Positions 15,353 through 24,172 of a stretch of DNA of 34,006 nt are shown here, in pieces (within the stretch, counting starts at the first letter, position 1; every line of letters starts with the position of its first letter). Made by a program: the position numbers and the translations under genes. Source of the stretch: Demequina lutea (GTDB lineage Bacteria; Actinomycetota; Actinomycetes; Actinomycetales; Demequinaceae); NCBI GenBank assembly GCA_003246255.1, contig QKAX01000174.1, positions 1-34,006 of the forward strand. Direction: 5' to 3'. A model generated the notes under the pieces. The model saw only the letters and a program-made list of their open reading frames with translations, did not search any database and was not told the origin of the DNA.

Positions 15353-17818
15353 ATGACCGAGCCCGACGCCCAGATCGTCGACATCGACGTGAGCGCCGAG
15401 ATGGAGACTTCCTTCCTGGAGTACGCCTACTCGGTGATCTACTCGCGTGCGCTGCCCGACGCGCGCGACGGCCTCAAGCCTGTGCAGCGCCGCATCATCT
15501 ACACGATGGGCGACATGGGGCTGCGTCCCGAGCGCGCGCACGTGAAGTCCTCGCGCGTGGTGGGCGAGGTCATGGGCAAGCTGCACCCGCACGGCGACAG
15601 CGCGATCTACGATGCGCTCGTGCGCATGGCGCAGTCGTTCTCCCTGCGTCTGCCGCTCGTGGACGGTCACGGCAACTTTGGCTCACTCGACGATGGACCC
15701 GCCGCCTCGCGATACACCGAGGCGCGCATGGCGCAGGCGGCGATGGCAATGGTCGCCGACCTGGACGAGAACGTGGTCGACTTTGTCCCCAACTACGACA
15801 ACAAGCTCCAGCAGCCCTCGGTGCTGCCGAGCGCCCTACCCAACCTGCTCGTCAATGGCGCATCAGGCATCGCTGTGGGCATGGCAACGAACATGGCGCC
15901 GCACAACCTCATTGAGGTCATCTCCGCCGCGCGCCACCTGCTGGGCAACCCCAAGGCCACACTCGACGAGCTCATGAAGTTCGTGCCGGGGCCGGACCTG
16001 CCCGGCGGGGGCAAGATCGTGGGCCTCGAGGGCATCCGCGAGGCATACGAGACAGGCCGCGGCAAGTTCACCACGCGGGCCACGGCCCGCATCGAGAATG
16101 TGACGGCCAAGCGCAAGGGCATCGTCGTCACGGAGCTCCCCTACGGCGTCGGCCCCGAGAAGGTCATCGAGAAGATCAAGGACGGCGTCTCCTCCAAGAA
16201 GATCCAGGGGATCTCGGCCGTCACCGACCTCACTGACCGTCATCACGGCCTGCGCCTCGTGATCGAGGTCCGCACGGGCTTCTCTCCCGAGGCCGTGCTC
16301 GAGCAGCTCTACAAGCTCACGCCGCTCGAGGAGAACTTCGCCATCAACAACGTGGCCCTCGTGGGCGGCCAGCCGCGCACGCTCGGCCTGCGCGAGCTGT
16401 TGCAGGTGTGGGTGGACCATCGCATCGACGTGGTGCGCAGGCGCTCCGCCTACCGACTCAAGGCGCGCCAAGACCGGCTCCACCTCGTGGACGGCCTGCT
16501 CATCGCGATCCTCGATATCGACGAGGTCATCCAGATCATTCGCACGTCCGACGACGCGGCGACGGCGCGAGAGCGCCTCATGGTCGCGTTCGACCTGTCG
16601 GAGATCCAGTCGGAGTACATTCTCGAGCTCCGCCTGCGACGCCTCACCAAGTTCTCTCGCATCGAGCTGGAGAACGAGAAGGCCCAGCTCATGGCGGAGA
16701 TCGCGGAGCTGCAGGACATCCTGGGATCCGACGTGGCGCTGCGCGCGGTGGTAGGCCGGGAGATGGACGCGGCGGCCCAGGACTACGGCACACCTCGCCG
16801 CACGATCCTGCTGGCCGACGCCGGCTCGATCGTTCCGCCGTCCCTCGCCGCCGCAGGTGCTGCCGGCGCGTCGGCAGCGGCCCCGTTGCGCGGCGCGAAG
16901 GCTGCCCCCGCGAGCCTCGAGATCGCCGACACTCCCTGCTCGGCTCTGCTGTCGACCACGGGACTCGTGGCGCGCACTGCCGACGACCACCCGGTGGCTC
17001 GCGAGGGCCGGCGCGCGCCCCACGACGCGATCGTGTCGGTCGTGGCCGCGTCGGCGCGAGCGGATGTAGGAGTGCTGACCTCCGCCGGCCGAGTGGTACG
17101 CCTGTCGATGCTCGAGGTGCCTGCCATTCCGGCCACCGACGATCCGCCGTCCCTTGCGGGCGGCGTACCGCTGCGCGAGCTTGTGACGCTCGAGCGCGGC
17201 GAGGAGCCTGTGGCTCTCGTGCCGCTCGACTCCGAGGCTCCGCTGGGCATCGGCACCGCGCAGGGAGTGGTCAAGCGAGTGGCCGTGGAGCCAGCACCCG
17301 CGCGCGACTCGTGGGAGGTGATCGGCCTCAAGGACGGCGACGCCGTGGTGGGCGGAGCCCCCGCGCCCGATCACGCCGAGCTCGTGTTCCTCGCCTCCGA
17401 TGCGCAGCTTCTCCACTTCCCTGCCGGCTCAGTGCGGCCTCAGGGTCGCCCGGCAGGCGGCATGGCTGGCATCAACCTGGGCGCCGGCGCCTCCGTACTC
17501 GCCTTCTCCGTGGTGCTGCCGGAGGACGACGCCCTCGTGGTCACCGTCTCCGGCTCCACCGATGGCCTGCCCGGGACGCAGCCGGGCGCCGCCAAGGTCA
17601 CTCCCCTGGCCGAGTACCCGGGCAAGGGCCGCGCCACGGGTGGCGTGCGCGCACACAGGTTCCTGAAGGGTGAAGACGCGCTGCTCGCGGCGTGGGTGGG
17701 GCCCTCGCCAGCTCGCGCCGCTGCCGCATCTGGTCAGCCGATCGAACTCCCCGCCGAGTTTGGCCGCCGCGATGGATCGGGCGTCACGCTGCCCACACCG
17801 GTCGGCGGCATCGGCTAG
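15353..17818 (+). CDS. parC: DNA topoisomerase IV subunit A
   Basis: The DNA-cleaving subunit of a type IIA topoisomerase that decatenates or relaxes chromosomes. The breakage-reunion domain is complete: [26 protein letters not shown], the quinolone-determining region [17 protein letters not shown], and the active-site tyrosine (Tyr121) in [10 protein letters not shown]. The coiled-coil tower ([25 protein letters not shown]) is followed by an Ala-rich linker ([16 protein letters not shown]) and a C-terminal beta-pinwheel. The GyrA box QRRGGKG is not present, which with the nearby parE argues for topoisomerase IV rather than gyrase. The ATG at 15353 has GGAG upstream and gives an 821-aa protein beginning [25 protein letters not shown]. 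The longer track start is antisense to the DUF5998 leader. It converges on thrE. Confidence 0.93.
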   Translation: MTEPDAQIVDIDVSAEMETSFLEYAYSVIYSRALPDARDGLKPVQRRIIYTMGDMGLRPERAHVKSSRVVGEVMGKLHPHGDSAIYDALVRMAQSFSLRLPLVDGHGNFGSLDDGPAASRYTEARMAQAAMAMVADLDENVVDFVPNYDNKLQQPSVLPSALPNLLVNGASGIAVGMATNMAPHNLIEVISAARHLLGNPKATLDELMKFVPGPDLPGGGKIVGLEGIREAYETGRGKFTTRATARIENVTAKRKGIVVTELPYGVGPEKVIEKIKDGVSSKKIQGISAVTDLTDRHHGLRLVIEVRTGFSPEAVLEQLYKLTPLEENFAINNVALVGGQPRTLGLRELLQVWVDHRIDVVRRRSAYRLKARQDRLHLVDGLLIAILDIDEVIQIIRTSDDAATARERLMVAFDLSEIQSEYILELRLRRLTKFSRIELENEKAQLMAEIAELQDILGSDVALRAVVGREMDAAAQDYGTPRRTILLADAGSIVPPSLAAAGAAGASAAAPLRGAKAAPASLEIADTPCSALLSTTGLVARTADDHPVAREGRRAPHDAIVSVVAASARADVGVLTSAGRVVRLSMLEVPAIPATDDPPSLAGGVPLRELVTLERGEEPVALVPLDSEAPLGIGTAQGVVKRVAVEPAPARDSWEVIGLKDGDAVVGGAPAPDHAELVFLASDAQLLHFPAGSVRPQGRPAGGMAGINLGAGASVLAFSVVLPEDDALVVTVSGSTDGLPGTQPGAAKVTPLAEYPGKGRATGGVRAHRFLKGEDALLAAWVGPSPARAAAASGQPIELPAEFGRRDGSGVTLPTPVGGIG

Positions 17819-17828
17819 CTGGGAGCAC

Positions 17829-17846
17829 CGCGCCACACTGGGCGCG
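17829..17846. terminator. Hairpin between convergent parC and thrE
   Basis: CGCGCC (17829-17834) and GGCGCG (17841-17846) form a perfect 6-bp stem around a 6-nt loop (ACACTG) in the 42-bp gap between stop codons. There is no T tract. It could serve both genes. Confidence 0.5.
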
Positions 17847-17860
17847 CGGCGCCCGGCGGG

Positions 17861-19132
17861 CTAGTGGTCGAAGGCCCAATGCTTGTCGGTGACGAACTTG
17901 GCCACTACAAGACCGATGAGGATCGCGAGCACCACGAGTAGCACCTGCAGGATGCCGGCCGTGGCGTCGACGTATCGGGACTCGTTGAGACTCACGACCG
18001 CCTCATGAGCGAGCACGCCTGGAATCTGCACCAACGAGGCCGGCACCTGCAGCGTAATCACGGGAAAGCGACCACCGCGCGCGCCGAAGGCTGCCAGCAG
18101 GCCAAGCACCAGGCACGCAAGGAACGTGGCGGTCTGCACCGCCATCTCGTGCTCGATCAGGTAGATGCGCGGCACGTTCACCAGGCCGATCGACGCGGCC
18201 ACCAGCGCCATGCGCATGGGTGAGTTGAACATGAGCGCAAACCCCAGCACGCCCACAAAGCTCGCCCCCGCCTTGATGGCAAGGTCCAGCCAGAAGCCCA
18301 CGTCAATGGGATCGCGCGGCGACGTGTCGAGTGGGCTCACGAGGGACATGGCCCACACCACGGCGGCCGCTGCGATCGTGAGCCACGTTCCGTAGACCAC
18401 GCGCACGATGCCGGCCGAGTAGTCGGACTTCGCGAGGTCCAGCGCCCCCGTGATGAGCGCAAATCCGGGGAGCAGGAACAACACCGATGAGATGTAGCCA
18501 GACGCGTGCGTCTCGAGTCCCGGACCTATGTGGCTGATGACGGCAAGCACGCCGATGTACACGCTCGTCGCCACCGTCGCTGCGGCCATCACGTTGCCAA
18601 AGGCGTTGAAGTGGCGCTTGGCGAGCGCGCGCCGAGTGAGCTGGCCAAGAAACGCGGCCACGAACACCACAATCACCTCGAGCAGGCGCGCGCGGTTCAG
18701 CACCGAGAACGCGGCGCAGGCAGCGCCAGCGAAGGTGGCGTTTGCCCACACCGGGTAGAGGGCGCTGCGGGTCTCGATCTCGTCGAGCGCGCGGTGCACC
18801 TCCGTGGGCGTCATTCTCTCGGGCACCGTGCGCCGGAACCTGTCGAGCAACGCGATGCGATCGGCGTTGACGCCCGCGTGACCCAGCTCGGCGATCTCGG
18901 TACGGAACAGGTTGCCTGCTCGCGAGGTGGTGACGATCTCCGTGAGCGTCACCTGGCTCGCGTGCGACTCCACGCCCATGGTCTTGCCCACCACGCGCAT
19001 GCCCTGCTTGACGCGGTAGCTGGCGGTGCCTGAGCCGAGCATCATGAGGCCCACGCGGAGGATCGCGTTGGACCTCCGGCCGAGTTCGTCGGCGTCGATC
19101 GGGGATTCCTGGGGGCCGGGCTGCTCGGTCAC
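17861..19132 (-). CDS. ThrE-type threonine/serine exporter
   Basis: An integral membrane protein of the threonine/serine exporter family (fused ThrE and ThrE_2 domains), which exports small amino acids using the proton gradient. A cytosolic N-terminal part holds the family motif GRRSNAILRVGLMMLGSGTASYRVKQGMRVVGKTMGVESHASQVTLTEIVTTSR, and about ten hydrophobic segments follow. The C-terminal DUF3815-like half ends PASLVQIPGVLAHEAVV...VVLAILIGLVVAKFVTD. I prefer the GTG at 19132 (423 aa) over the track GTG at 19150, because AACAAT ends six bases before it as in other leaderless genes here; the choice is uncertain. It lies 60 bp downstream of a small membrane-protein gene in the same direction. 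The substrate is inferred from the family. Confidence 0.88.
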   Translation of the reverse strand: MTEQPGPQESPIDADELGRRSNAILRVGLMMLGSGTASYRVKQGMRVVGKTMGVESHASQVTLTEIVTTSRAGNLFRTEIAELGHAGVNADRIALLDRFRRTVPERMTPTEVHRALDEIETRSALYPVWANATFAGAACAAFSVLNRARLLEVIVVFVAAFLGQLTRRALAKRHFNAFGNVMAAATVATSVYIGVLAVISHIGPGLETHASGYISSVLFLLPGFALITGALDLAKSDYSAGIVRVVYGTWLTIAAAAVVWAMSLVSPLDTSPRDPIDVGFWLDLAIKAGASFVGVLGFALMFNSPMRMALVAASIGLVNVPRIYLIEHEMAVQTATFLACLVLGLLAAFGARGGRFPVITLQVPASLVQIPGVLAHEAVVSLNESRYVDATAGILQVLLVVLAILIGLVVAKFVTDKHWAFDH

Positions 19133-19192
19133 GCGACTATTGTTCCGCACGCCCGGGTCGGGCCGTGCGACCTCCGGCCCGGCGCGCCTCGA

Positions 19193-19555
19193 TCATCGTG
19201 TGGTCTGTGTCAGATCCGCGATGCGTGCCTCGGCGAGCGCCTGCCATTGGCGACCGCGCCTGCGCGCCTCGATCGTGGCCAGCGACGCCGCCGCCCCGCC
19301 TGCCCACAGCACAGCTCCCACCTCGCTCCAGCCGAGAGCGACGCTTGCGGCACCCGTGAAGGCGGCGATGGGAATGGCTCCGGCCGTCGCCCAGAATGCA
19401 CGCGCCGCCCCGGCGAGAGCACCCAAGGCCACCACGTCGGTCCCCGCCGCAATGGCGCGCGCCGAGACGGCGTCGGGCTGACGGGGAAGGAGTCGAAGCC
19501 ACCCGAGGTCGGGAAGACTCGGGTCGAGTTGACGGTAGTAGTGATCGAGGCTCAC
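19193..19555 (-). CDS. Small membrane protein of unknown function
   Basis: A 120-aa product not recognised as a named family. It starts VSLDHYYRQLDPSLPDLGWLRLLPRQPDAVSAR, a soluble N-terminus. Two or three hydrophobic stretches follow (GTDVVALGALAGAARAFWA, GAIPIAAFTGAASVALGW and VGAVLWAGGAAASLATIEA), then a basic, probably helical tail (RRRGRQWQALAEARIADL). The GTG at 19555 is chosen because TACGGT ends six bases before it and translation upstream would run back over parE. It sits between parE (20 bp upstream) and thrE in the same orientation. Its codon use is like its neighbours, which supports a real gene. No function can be assigned. Confidence 0.65.
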   Translation of the reverse strand: MSLDHYYRQLDPSLPDLGWLRLLPRQPDAVSARAIAAGTDVVALGALAGAARAFWATAGAIPIAAFTGAASVALGWSEVGAVLWAGGAAASLATIEARRRGRQWQALAEARIADLTQTTR

Positions 19556-19561
19556 CCGATC

Positions 19562-19567
19562 ACCGTA
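19562..19567 (-). promoter_or_regulatory. Candidate -10 of the small membrane-protein gene
   Basis: TACGGT on the minus strand lies in the 20-bp gap after the parE stop, ending six bases before the GTG at 19555. It would give a separate leaderless transcript, although readthrough from parE is also possible. Confidence 0.4.
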
Positions 19568-19574
19568 CGTCGCA

Positions 19575-21671
19575 TCAGACGTCGATGCGCGTGGGATCGA
19601 GGTGAGCAGCACCGGCCACAATGAAGTCTCGGCGCGGACCCACGTCGTTGCCCATCAGCAGCTCGAAGATTTCCTCGGCCTTCGCGGCGTCCGCGGCCGT
19701 GATGCGCCGTAGGGTGCGGTGCTCCGGGTCCATGGTGGTCTCGGCGAGCTGATCGGCATCCATCTCCCCCAGGCCCTTGTACCGCTGGATGTCGTCCTTG
19801 TACTTGCGACCAGCGCGCTTGAGGTCGCGCAGCGTCTCCTGCAGTTCCTTCTCGGAGTACGTGTAGATGTACTCCTTCTCGCGGCGCGCGGAGCCCGATA
19901 CCTCGATGCGATGTAGCGGTGGCACCGCAGCGTAGACGCGACCCGCGTCCACCATGGGACGCATGTAGCGGAAGAACAGCGTCAGCAGGAGCGTGCGGAT
20001 GTGGGCGCCGTCCACATCGGCGTCGGTCATGAGGATGATCTTGCCGTAGCGCGCCTGCTCGAGGTCGAACGTGCGGCCGGAGCCAGCACCAATCACCTGA
20101 ATGATGCTGGAGCACTCGACGTTGTGCAGCATGTCGGTGACCGATGCCTTTTGCACGTTGAGGATCTTGCCGCGGATGGGCAGCAGCGCCTGGAAGTCCG
20201 AGCGGCGCGCGAGCTTAGCTGTGCCGAGCGCCGAGTCGCCCTCGACAATGAACAGCTCCGACTTCTCCACGTCGTTGGTGCGGCAGTCGGCGAGCTTGGC
20301 GGGCAGCGACGAGGTCTCGAGCGCGTTCTTGCGACGCGAGATCTCCTTCTGCTTACGCGCCGCAACGCGTGCCCGCATCTCCGCGACGATCTTCTCCATC
20401 ACAATGCTGGCCTGCGCCTTGGTGTCGCGCTTTGTGGACGTAAGGATCTCGGTGAGTTCCTTCTCCACCACCTTTGCCACGATCGCTCGCACGGGCGTGG
20501 TGCCCAGCACCTCCTTGGTCTGGCCCTCAAACTGCGGCTCGGGAAGGCGAACCGTCACCACCGCTGTGAGGCCAGCCATGATGTCGTCCTTCTCGATCCG
20601 CTCGGCGCCGTCCTTGCCCGTGAGCTTCAAACGCCTGGCGTTTGTCTCGATGACCTTGCGCACGGTCTTGGTGAGCCCCGCCTCGAAGCCCGCGAGGTGC
20701 GTGCCACCCTTGGGCGTGGAAATGATGTTGACGAAGCTACGCACCTCGGTCTCGTAACCCACGCCCCAGCGCAACGCGATGTCCACCTGGCAGTCGCGCT
20801 CCACCTCTTCGGAGATCAGCTGCCCATTCGGCTTGAGGACCGGCACAGTCTCCTTGTATGAGCCCTCGCCCTTCAGCTCCCAGGTGTCGGTGACACCCGC
20901 GTCCGGCGAGATGAACTCCACGAAGTCCTTGTTGCCACCGTCGAAGCGGAACGTCTCCTCACTGGGCTCGAGGGGGTTGCGCTCGTCTCGAATCACGAGC
21001 GTGAGGCCGGGCACGAGGAACGCCGTCTGGCGAGCCCTGGTGAGCAGGTCCTCGTACGAGAAAGAGGCCTGCTTGTTGAAGATCTGGCGGTCGGACCAGT
21101 ACCGGATGCGCGTACCCGTGACGCCCTTGGCCACCTTTCCCACCTCGTCGAGCCGTGAGCCCGTAACGAACGGCGTGAACTCGGACTCCGGTGTCGCTCC
21201 CGCCGCGGGATCGGCCCAACGGCCAGGCTCGCCACGGCGGAACGCCATGTGGTGGGTCTTGCCGTCGCGGTCGACCCACACGTCCAGGCGTTCGGAGAGG
21301 GCGTTCACCACCGACGCGCCCACTCCGTGAAGGCCGCCCGACGCGGCGTACGAGCCTCCGCCAAACTTTCCGCCGGCGTGAAGCTTGGTCATGACAACCT
21401 CAACGCCGGTGAGGCCGGTCTTGGGTTCCACGTCCACGGGGATGCCGCGCGCGCGGTCGCGCACCTCGACCGAGTCATCGGGATACAGAATCACCTCGAT
21501 GCGGTCGCCGAAACCACCCAACGCCTCGTCCACTGAGTTGTCGATGATCTCCCAGAGGCAGTGCATGAGGCCACGGGAGTCCGTGGTGCCGATGTACATA
21601 CCTGGGCGCTTGCGCACCGCCTCGAGACCCTCGAGGACGGAGAGATGGCGTGCTGAATAGTCGGAACTCAC
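19575..21671 (-). CDS. parE: DNA topoisomerase IV subunit B
   Basis: The ATPase subunit that partners ParC. The GHKL ATP-binding domain shows LEAVRKRPGMYIG, EIIDNSVDEAL, DRARGIPVD and LHAGGKFGGGSYAASGGLHGVGASVVNAL. The TOPRIM domain has EGDSALGTAKLARRSDFQALLPIRGKILNV and the metal-binding MTDADVDGAHIRTLLLTLFFRYM. The C-terminus ends with the conserved QRYKGLGEMDADQLAETTMDP. The length of 698 aa is normal for an actinobacterial type IIA B subunit. The GTG at 21671 yields MSSDYSARHLSVLEGLEAVRKRPG and has TAGAAT six bases ahead, so a leaderless transcript is likely. It lies on the opposite strand from parC, about 1.8 kb away, so the two subunits are not in one operon. Confidence 0.95.
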   Translation of the reverse strand: MSSDYSARHLSVLEGLEAVRKRPGMYIGTTDSRGLMHCLWEIIDNSVDEALGGFGDRIEVILYPDDSVEVRDRARGIPVDVEPKTGLTGVEVVMTKLHAGGKFGGGSYAASGGLHGVGASVVNALSERLDVWVDRDGKTHHMAFRRGEPGRWADPAAGATPESEFTPFVTGSRLDEVGKVAKGVTGTRIRYWSDRQIFNKQASFSYEDLLTRARQTAFLVPGLTLVIRDERNPLEPSEETFRFDGGNKDFVEFISPDAGVTDTWELKGEGSYKETVPVLKPNGQLISEEVERDCQVDIALRWGVGYETEVRSFVNIISTPKGGTHLAGFEAGLTKTVRKVIETNARRLKLTGKDGAERIEKDDIMAGLTAVVTVRLPEPQFEGQTKEVLGTTPVRAIVAKVVEKELTEILTSTKRDTKAQASIVMEKIVAEMRARVAARKQKEISRRKNALETSSLPAKLADCRTNDVEKSELFIVEGDSALGTAKLARRSDFQALLPIRGKILNVQKASVTDMLHNVECSSIIQVIGAGSGRTFDLEQARYGKIILMTDADVDGAHIRTLLLTLFFRYMRPMVDAGRVYAAVPPLHRIEVSGSARREKEYIYTYSEKELQETLRDLKRAGRKYKDDIQRYKGLGEMDADQLAETTMDPEHRTLRRITAADAAKAEEIFELLMGNDVGPRRDFIVAGAAHLDPTRIDV

Positions 21672-21677
21672 CCGGTG

Positions 21678-21683
21678 ATTCTA
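21678..21683 (-). promoter_or_regulatory. Candidate -10 of parE (leaderless)
   Basis: TAGAAT on the minus strand is the best TANNNT match in this gap and ends six bases before the GTG start of parE. Confidence 0.55.
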
Positions 21684-21685
21684 GG

Positions 21686-21717
21686 CGCGCGCACTGACGT
21701 GACCACGTAAGCGCGCG
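21686..21717. terminator. Two-part inverted repeat between the GNAT gene and parE
   Basis: The outer arms are CGCGCGC (21686-21692) and GCGCGCG (21711-21717). Inside them ACGTG-AC-CACGT (21697-21708) forms a second small palindrome. The element lies right after the GNAT stop and just upstream of the parE -10. It may terminate the acetyltransferase operon, act as an operator for parE, or both. Confidence 0.4.
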
Positions 21718-21726
21718 GGGACCCCC

Positions 21727-22230
21727 TCAGGTGCCGCGCCGATCCCGCCCGGCCAGCCTCAGGCGCATCGGCGCTCCGCGCAGATCACTCGGAAAGTCGA
21801 CGGGGTGAGACAGCTCGTAGCCGAGGGCGAGGTAGAAGCTCCTCGCCGCTGGTGAGGAGTGAAGGTGCAGCGCCTCGAGGCCTTCACCGCTCGCCCACTG
21901 CTCGATCTGGAGCATGATCGCCTTCCCCAGGCCTGTGCCGCGCGCGTCGGGATCCGTCACCACCCACTGCACGTAGCCGTGCCGTGTGGAGAGCTGACCG
22001 GGGATCGGCAGCCTGTCGTCGACAGTGACGTAGCCGCACGCGCTGAGGGTGCCCGGGGCGCCGGCCTCGGCCACCCACCCGAACATCGTGCGTCCTAGCC
22101 TGGCGGCCACGTCGCGCCTCGCGAGGGCGCGCCATGCGTCATCCGCCTCAAGGCCCACGCTGGCGTACATCGCTGCGGCGAAGCGCAGCGTCTCCTCAAC
22201 GTCCGACGCGATGGCCGGCCGGATCGTCAT
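21727..22230 (-). CDS. GNAT family N-acetyltransferase (downstream copy of tandem pair)
   Basis: A 167-aa single-domain acetyltransferase using acetyl-CoA; the acceptor is unknown. It begins MTIRPAIASDVEETLRFAAAMYASVG. The acetyl-CoA-binding motif A is visible as YVQWVVTDPDARGTGLGKAIM (R/Q-x-x-G-x-G/A), with the C-terminal SPAARSFYLALGYELS. The ATG overlaps the stop of the upstream GNAT gene by 4 bp (ATGA). The two share the layout CGxxxV...RLPxPG...YVQWV..D/A and so look like an old tandem duplication. Confidence 0.88.
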   Translation of the reverse strand: MTIRPAIASDVEETLRFAAAMYASVGLEADDAWRALARRDVAARLGRTMFGWVAEAGAPGTLSACGYVTVDDRLPIPGQLSTRHGYVQWVVTDPDARGTGLGKAIMLQIEQWASGEGLEALHLHSSPAARSFYLALGYELSHPVDFPSDLRGAPMRLRLAGRDRRGT

Positions 22231-22721
22231 GCCCGGCCGGGCGCGTCCTGCGCCGCCTCTCCGCGCAGCGCCATCATCGACACGTTGTCAGTCTTCTCAA
22301 AGAAGCCAAGCTCCCGGTACAGGTCGTGGCCCGCTGGCGTCGCGTGAAGCTCGATCACCTCGATGCCGCGCGCATCCGTCCACTCCAGAAGTCCCTCCAT
22401 CACGGCGCGTGCATAGCCCTTGCGGTGATGTTGCGGCGCGGTGGACACCCACTGCACGTATGCCGCCTCGCGAGCATGACGGCCGGGACGCGGCAGTCGC
22501 GGTGTCACGTTGATGAGCCCGCAGGCGGCGAGGCCGCCCTCGTCGGCATCGATCACCACGCCAAACAAGTCGCGTCCGAGGCGTTCCTTGACGAGGCGCG
22601 TTGACTCCAATGCCCACGTTGGTGTGGGCTTCGCCCCCACGCTCTTATACATGAGAGCGCCCAAGTACACGATCTCTGCGGCGTCGTCCGGGGTCGCCGG
22701 GCGCGTCACAAAGTCGGCCAC
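22227..22721 (-). CDS. GNAT family N-acetyltransferase (upstream copy of tandem pair)
   Basis: A 164-aa GNAT protein beginning VADFVTRPATPDDAAEIVYLGALMYKSVG. Motif A is AYVQWVSTAPQHHRKGYARAVM, followed by IEVIELHATPAGHDLYRELGFFEK. The track starts at a TTG five codons earlier. I prefer the GTG at 22721 because it follows the upstream stop by one base (TAA-C-GTG), which suggests coupled translation. Its acceptor substrate is unknown. It forms an operon with the small membrane protein upstream and the second GNAT gene downstream. Confidence 0.87.
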   Translation of the reverse strand: MADFVTRPATPDDAAEIVYLGALMYKSVGAKPTPTWALESTRLVKERLGRDLFGVVIDADEGGLAACGLINVTPRLPRPGRHAREAAYVQWVSTAPQHHRKGYARAVMEGLLEWTDARGIEVIELHATPAGHDLYRELGFFEKTDNVSMMALRGEAAQDAPGRA

Positions 22722-22722
22722 G

Positions 22723-23061
22723 TTAGTGCCAGGCAACGGCGACCGCGATGTTCGCGATCGTCAGCGCCGTGACGCCCGCCATGAGCGGCTTCTTGTTGTC
22801 GCGTCGGACGCTCATCTCGCTGAGGCCCGCGACCACGAGCGCGATCAGCAGCTTGACCACGAGCTTGAGCACGTTTGCTTCGTCGTCCACAAAGGCCAAC
22901 GCCGCGAGCCCGAGGCCCGTAAGGACCTGCAGACGCGCGCTCCACAGCAACGTGTACTGAAACCCGCTCGCCCCGCCCGCGAGGACCCCGATCGCACCCA
23001 CCAGGATCGCGATGGCTCCGAGCGAGTGAATGATGACGAGCGTCAAGTGCAGGGCGTCCAC
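22723..23061 (-). CDS. Four-TM membrane protein of unknown function
   Basis: A 112-aa protein with four predicted TM helices: LHLTLVIIHSLGAIAILVGAIGVLAG, LLWSARLQVLTGLGLAALAF, VLKLVVKLLIALVVAGLSEM and MAGVTALTIANIAVAVAWH. The short basic loop SVRRDNKKP precedes the last helix. The GTG at 23061 has a strong AAGGAG five bases upstream; the ORF-track extension of over 200 residues is antisense to the EamA gene. A TACGAT -10 lies about 35 bp further upstream. It resembles small hypothetical integral membrane proteins common in Actinobacteria. It is first in the operon with the two GNAT genes, so it may be linked to their function, but that is only positional. Confidence 0.8.
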   Translation of the reverse strand: MDALHLTLVIIHSLGAIAILVGAIGVLAGGASGFQYTLLWSARLQVLTGLGLAALAFVDDEANVLKLVVKLLIALVVAGLSEMSVRRDNKKPLMAGVTALTIANIAVAVAWH

Positions 23062-23150
23062 AGCATCTCCTTGGGTTGTCGTGCCACACCGATCGTATCC
23101 GCCCCTGCACAGATCGTGGCGCGCCGTCACCGCATGTGCCCTGGGAGACC

Positions 23151-23156
23151 TACGCT
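23151..23156 (+). promoter_or_regulatory. Candidate -10 of the EamA gene (leaderless)
   Basis: TACGCT fits TANNNT and ends seven bases before the ATG at 23164. Confidence 0.45.
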
Positions 23157-23163
23157 GACGCCC

Positions 23164-24150
23164 ATGACCACAGTGACCCGCCGCCCCGCGCGCGGCATGG
23201 TGTACGCGCTCGCCGCTGCGGCGCTCTTTGGCGTGAACGGGTCCATGTCGAAGGTGGTGATGCAGGCTGGCATTACGGCGCCGCAGCTCACGTGGATGCG
23301 CACCACCACCACATGGATCATCGCCGGCGCCGTGCTGGTGATCGTGAGCCGCTCGTCCTTCAGGGTCACGTGGCGCCAGCTGGGCGCCTACGCGCTCATC
23401 GGCATCGCAGGACTCGCGATGGTGCAGTTCCTCTACGCCGTGGCGATCCGCGAGCTCCCAGTTGGCATTGCGCTCCTGTTTGAGTACCTGGCGGTGATTC
23501 TGGTCGCGCTCACTGCCCGCTTCGTGTTCAAGGAGCGCGTGCATCCCCGCGTCTGGTGGGCCATCCTGCTGGTGGTGGCTGGCCTGGCCGTGGTGGCTCA
23601 GGTGTGGAACTCGCATCTCAGCGCGCTCGGCGTGCTTGCCGGTTTCGCGTCGGCGTTCGCCTTTGCGTGGTACTTCGTTGGCGGCGAGCGGGTAGTCGCC
23701 GCACATCACCCGATGGCCGTGTCATTTTGGGCGGGCCTCTTCGCCTCGGCGTTCTGGAGCCTCTTCTCCGGGTGGTGGCACCTGGACCCGGGGCAGATCG
23801 CGTCGTCGATCTCGCTCAGCGGCGCTCTGTCATCACTGCACTGGCCGATGTGGGTGCTGCTCGCGTGGATCGCGTCGCTCGGCGGCTTCGCGCCCTTCAT
23901 GCTCATCTTCGCCGCGATGCGACACGTCTCGGCCACCACCGCGGGCCTCATCGCCACATCGGAGGTGCTCTTCGCGTTCCTCGTGGCCTGGGCATGGCTC
24001 GGCGAGACCCTTGCGCTCGTGCAGATTGCGGGCGCGGCAATGGTGTTTGCCGGCATCATCGCCGGCCAGACTGCGCGCGTCGATGCCGACGATGCGATCG
24101 CCGGTCCCGGCGATACGCCGTCGGTGCCGGTCGCGCCCGATCACGAGTGA
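23164..24150 (+). CDS. EamA/DMT family transporter
   Basis: A 328-aa drug/metabolite transporter with two EamA repeats and about ten TM helices. The N-terminal repeat starts GMVYALAAAALFGVNGSMSKVVMQAGITAPQLTWMRT and has the conserved ALLFEYLAVILVALTARFVFKERV. The second repeat ends SATTAGLIATSEVLFAFLVAWAWLGETL. The C-terminal ~25 residues are hydrophilic (RVDADDAIAGPGDTPS). Family members export amino acids or other metabolites; the substrate is not predictable. The ATG at 23164 gives the canonical N-terminus; the ORF-track start over 600 bases earlier reads antisense to two other genes. It is divergent from the membrane protein/GNAT operon. Confidence 0.9.
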   Translation: MTTVTRRPARGMVYALAAAALFGVNGSMSKVVMQAGITAPQLTWMRTTTTWIIAGAVLVIVSRSSFRVTWRQLGAYALIGIAGLAMVQFLYAVAIRELPVGIALLFEYLAVILVALTARFVFKERVHPRVWWAILLVVAGLAVVAQVWNSHLSALGVLAGFASAFAFAWYFVGGERVVAAHHPMAVSFWAGLFASAFWSLFSGWWHLDPGQIASSISLSGALSSLHWPMWVLLAWIASLGGFAPFMLIFAAMRHVSATTAGLIATSEVLFAFLVAWAWLGETLALVQIAGAAMVFAGIIAGQTARVDADDAIAGPGDTPSVPVAPDHE

Positions 24151-24172
24151 CGCGGTGGCGGGCGATGAGTCG

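Noticed and set aside
15863-17416. 517-aa minus-strand ORF antisense to parC
   Set aside because: His/Arg/Glu/Leu-rich shadow; parC frame has all catalytic motifs.
16408-17673. 421-aa plus-strand ORF in an alternate frame of parC
   Set aside because: Arg/Gly/Pro-rich composition and no domain; parC continues through the same stretch without a frameshift.
15353-17818. Calling this subunit GyrA
   Set aside because: No GyrA box was seen, and the nearby parE-like gene argues for topoisomerase IV; still, gyrase cannot be fully excluded without the rest of the genome.
20001-20861. 286-aa plus-strand ORF antisense to parE
   Set aside because: Shadow composition, overlaps the TOPRIM region of parE.
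23062-23709. N-terminal extension of the 22723 membrane-protein ORF
   Set aside because: Antisense to the EamA gene; the GTG at 23061 has a strong SD.
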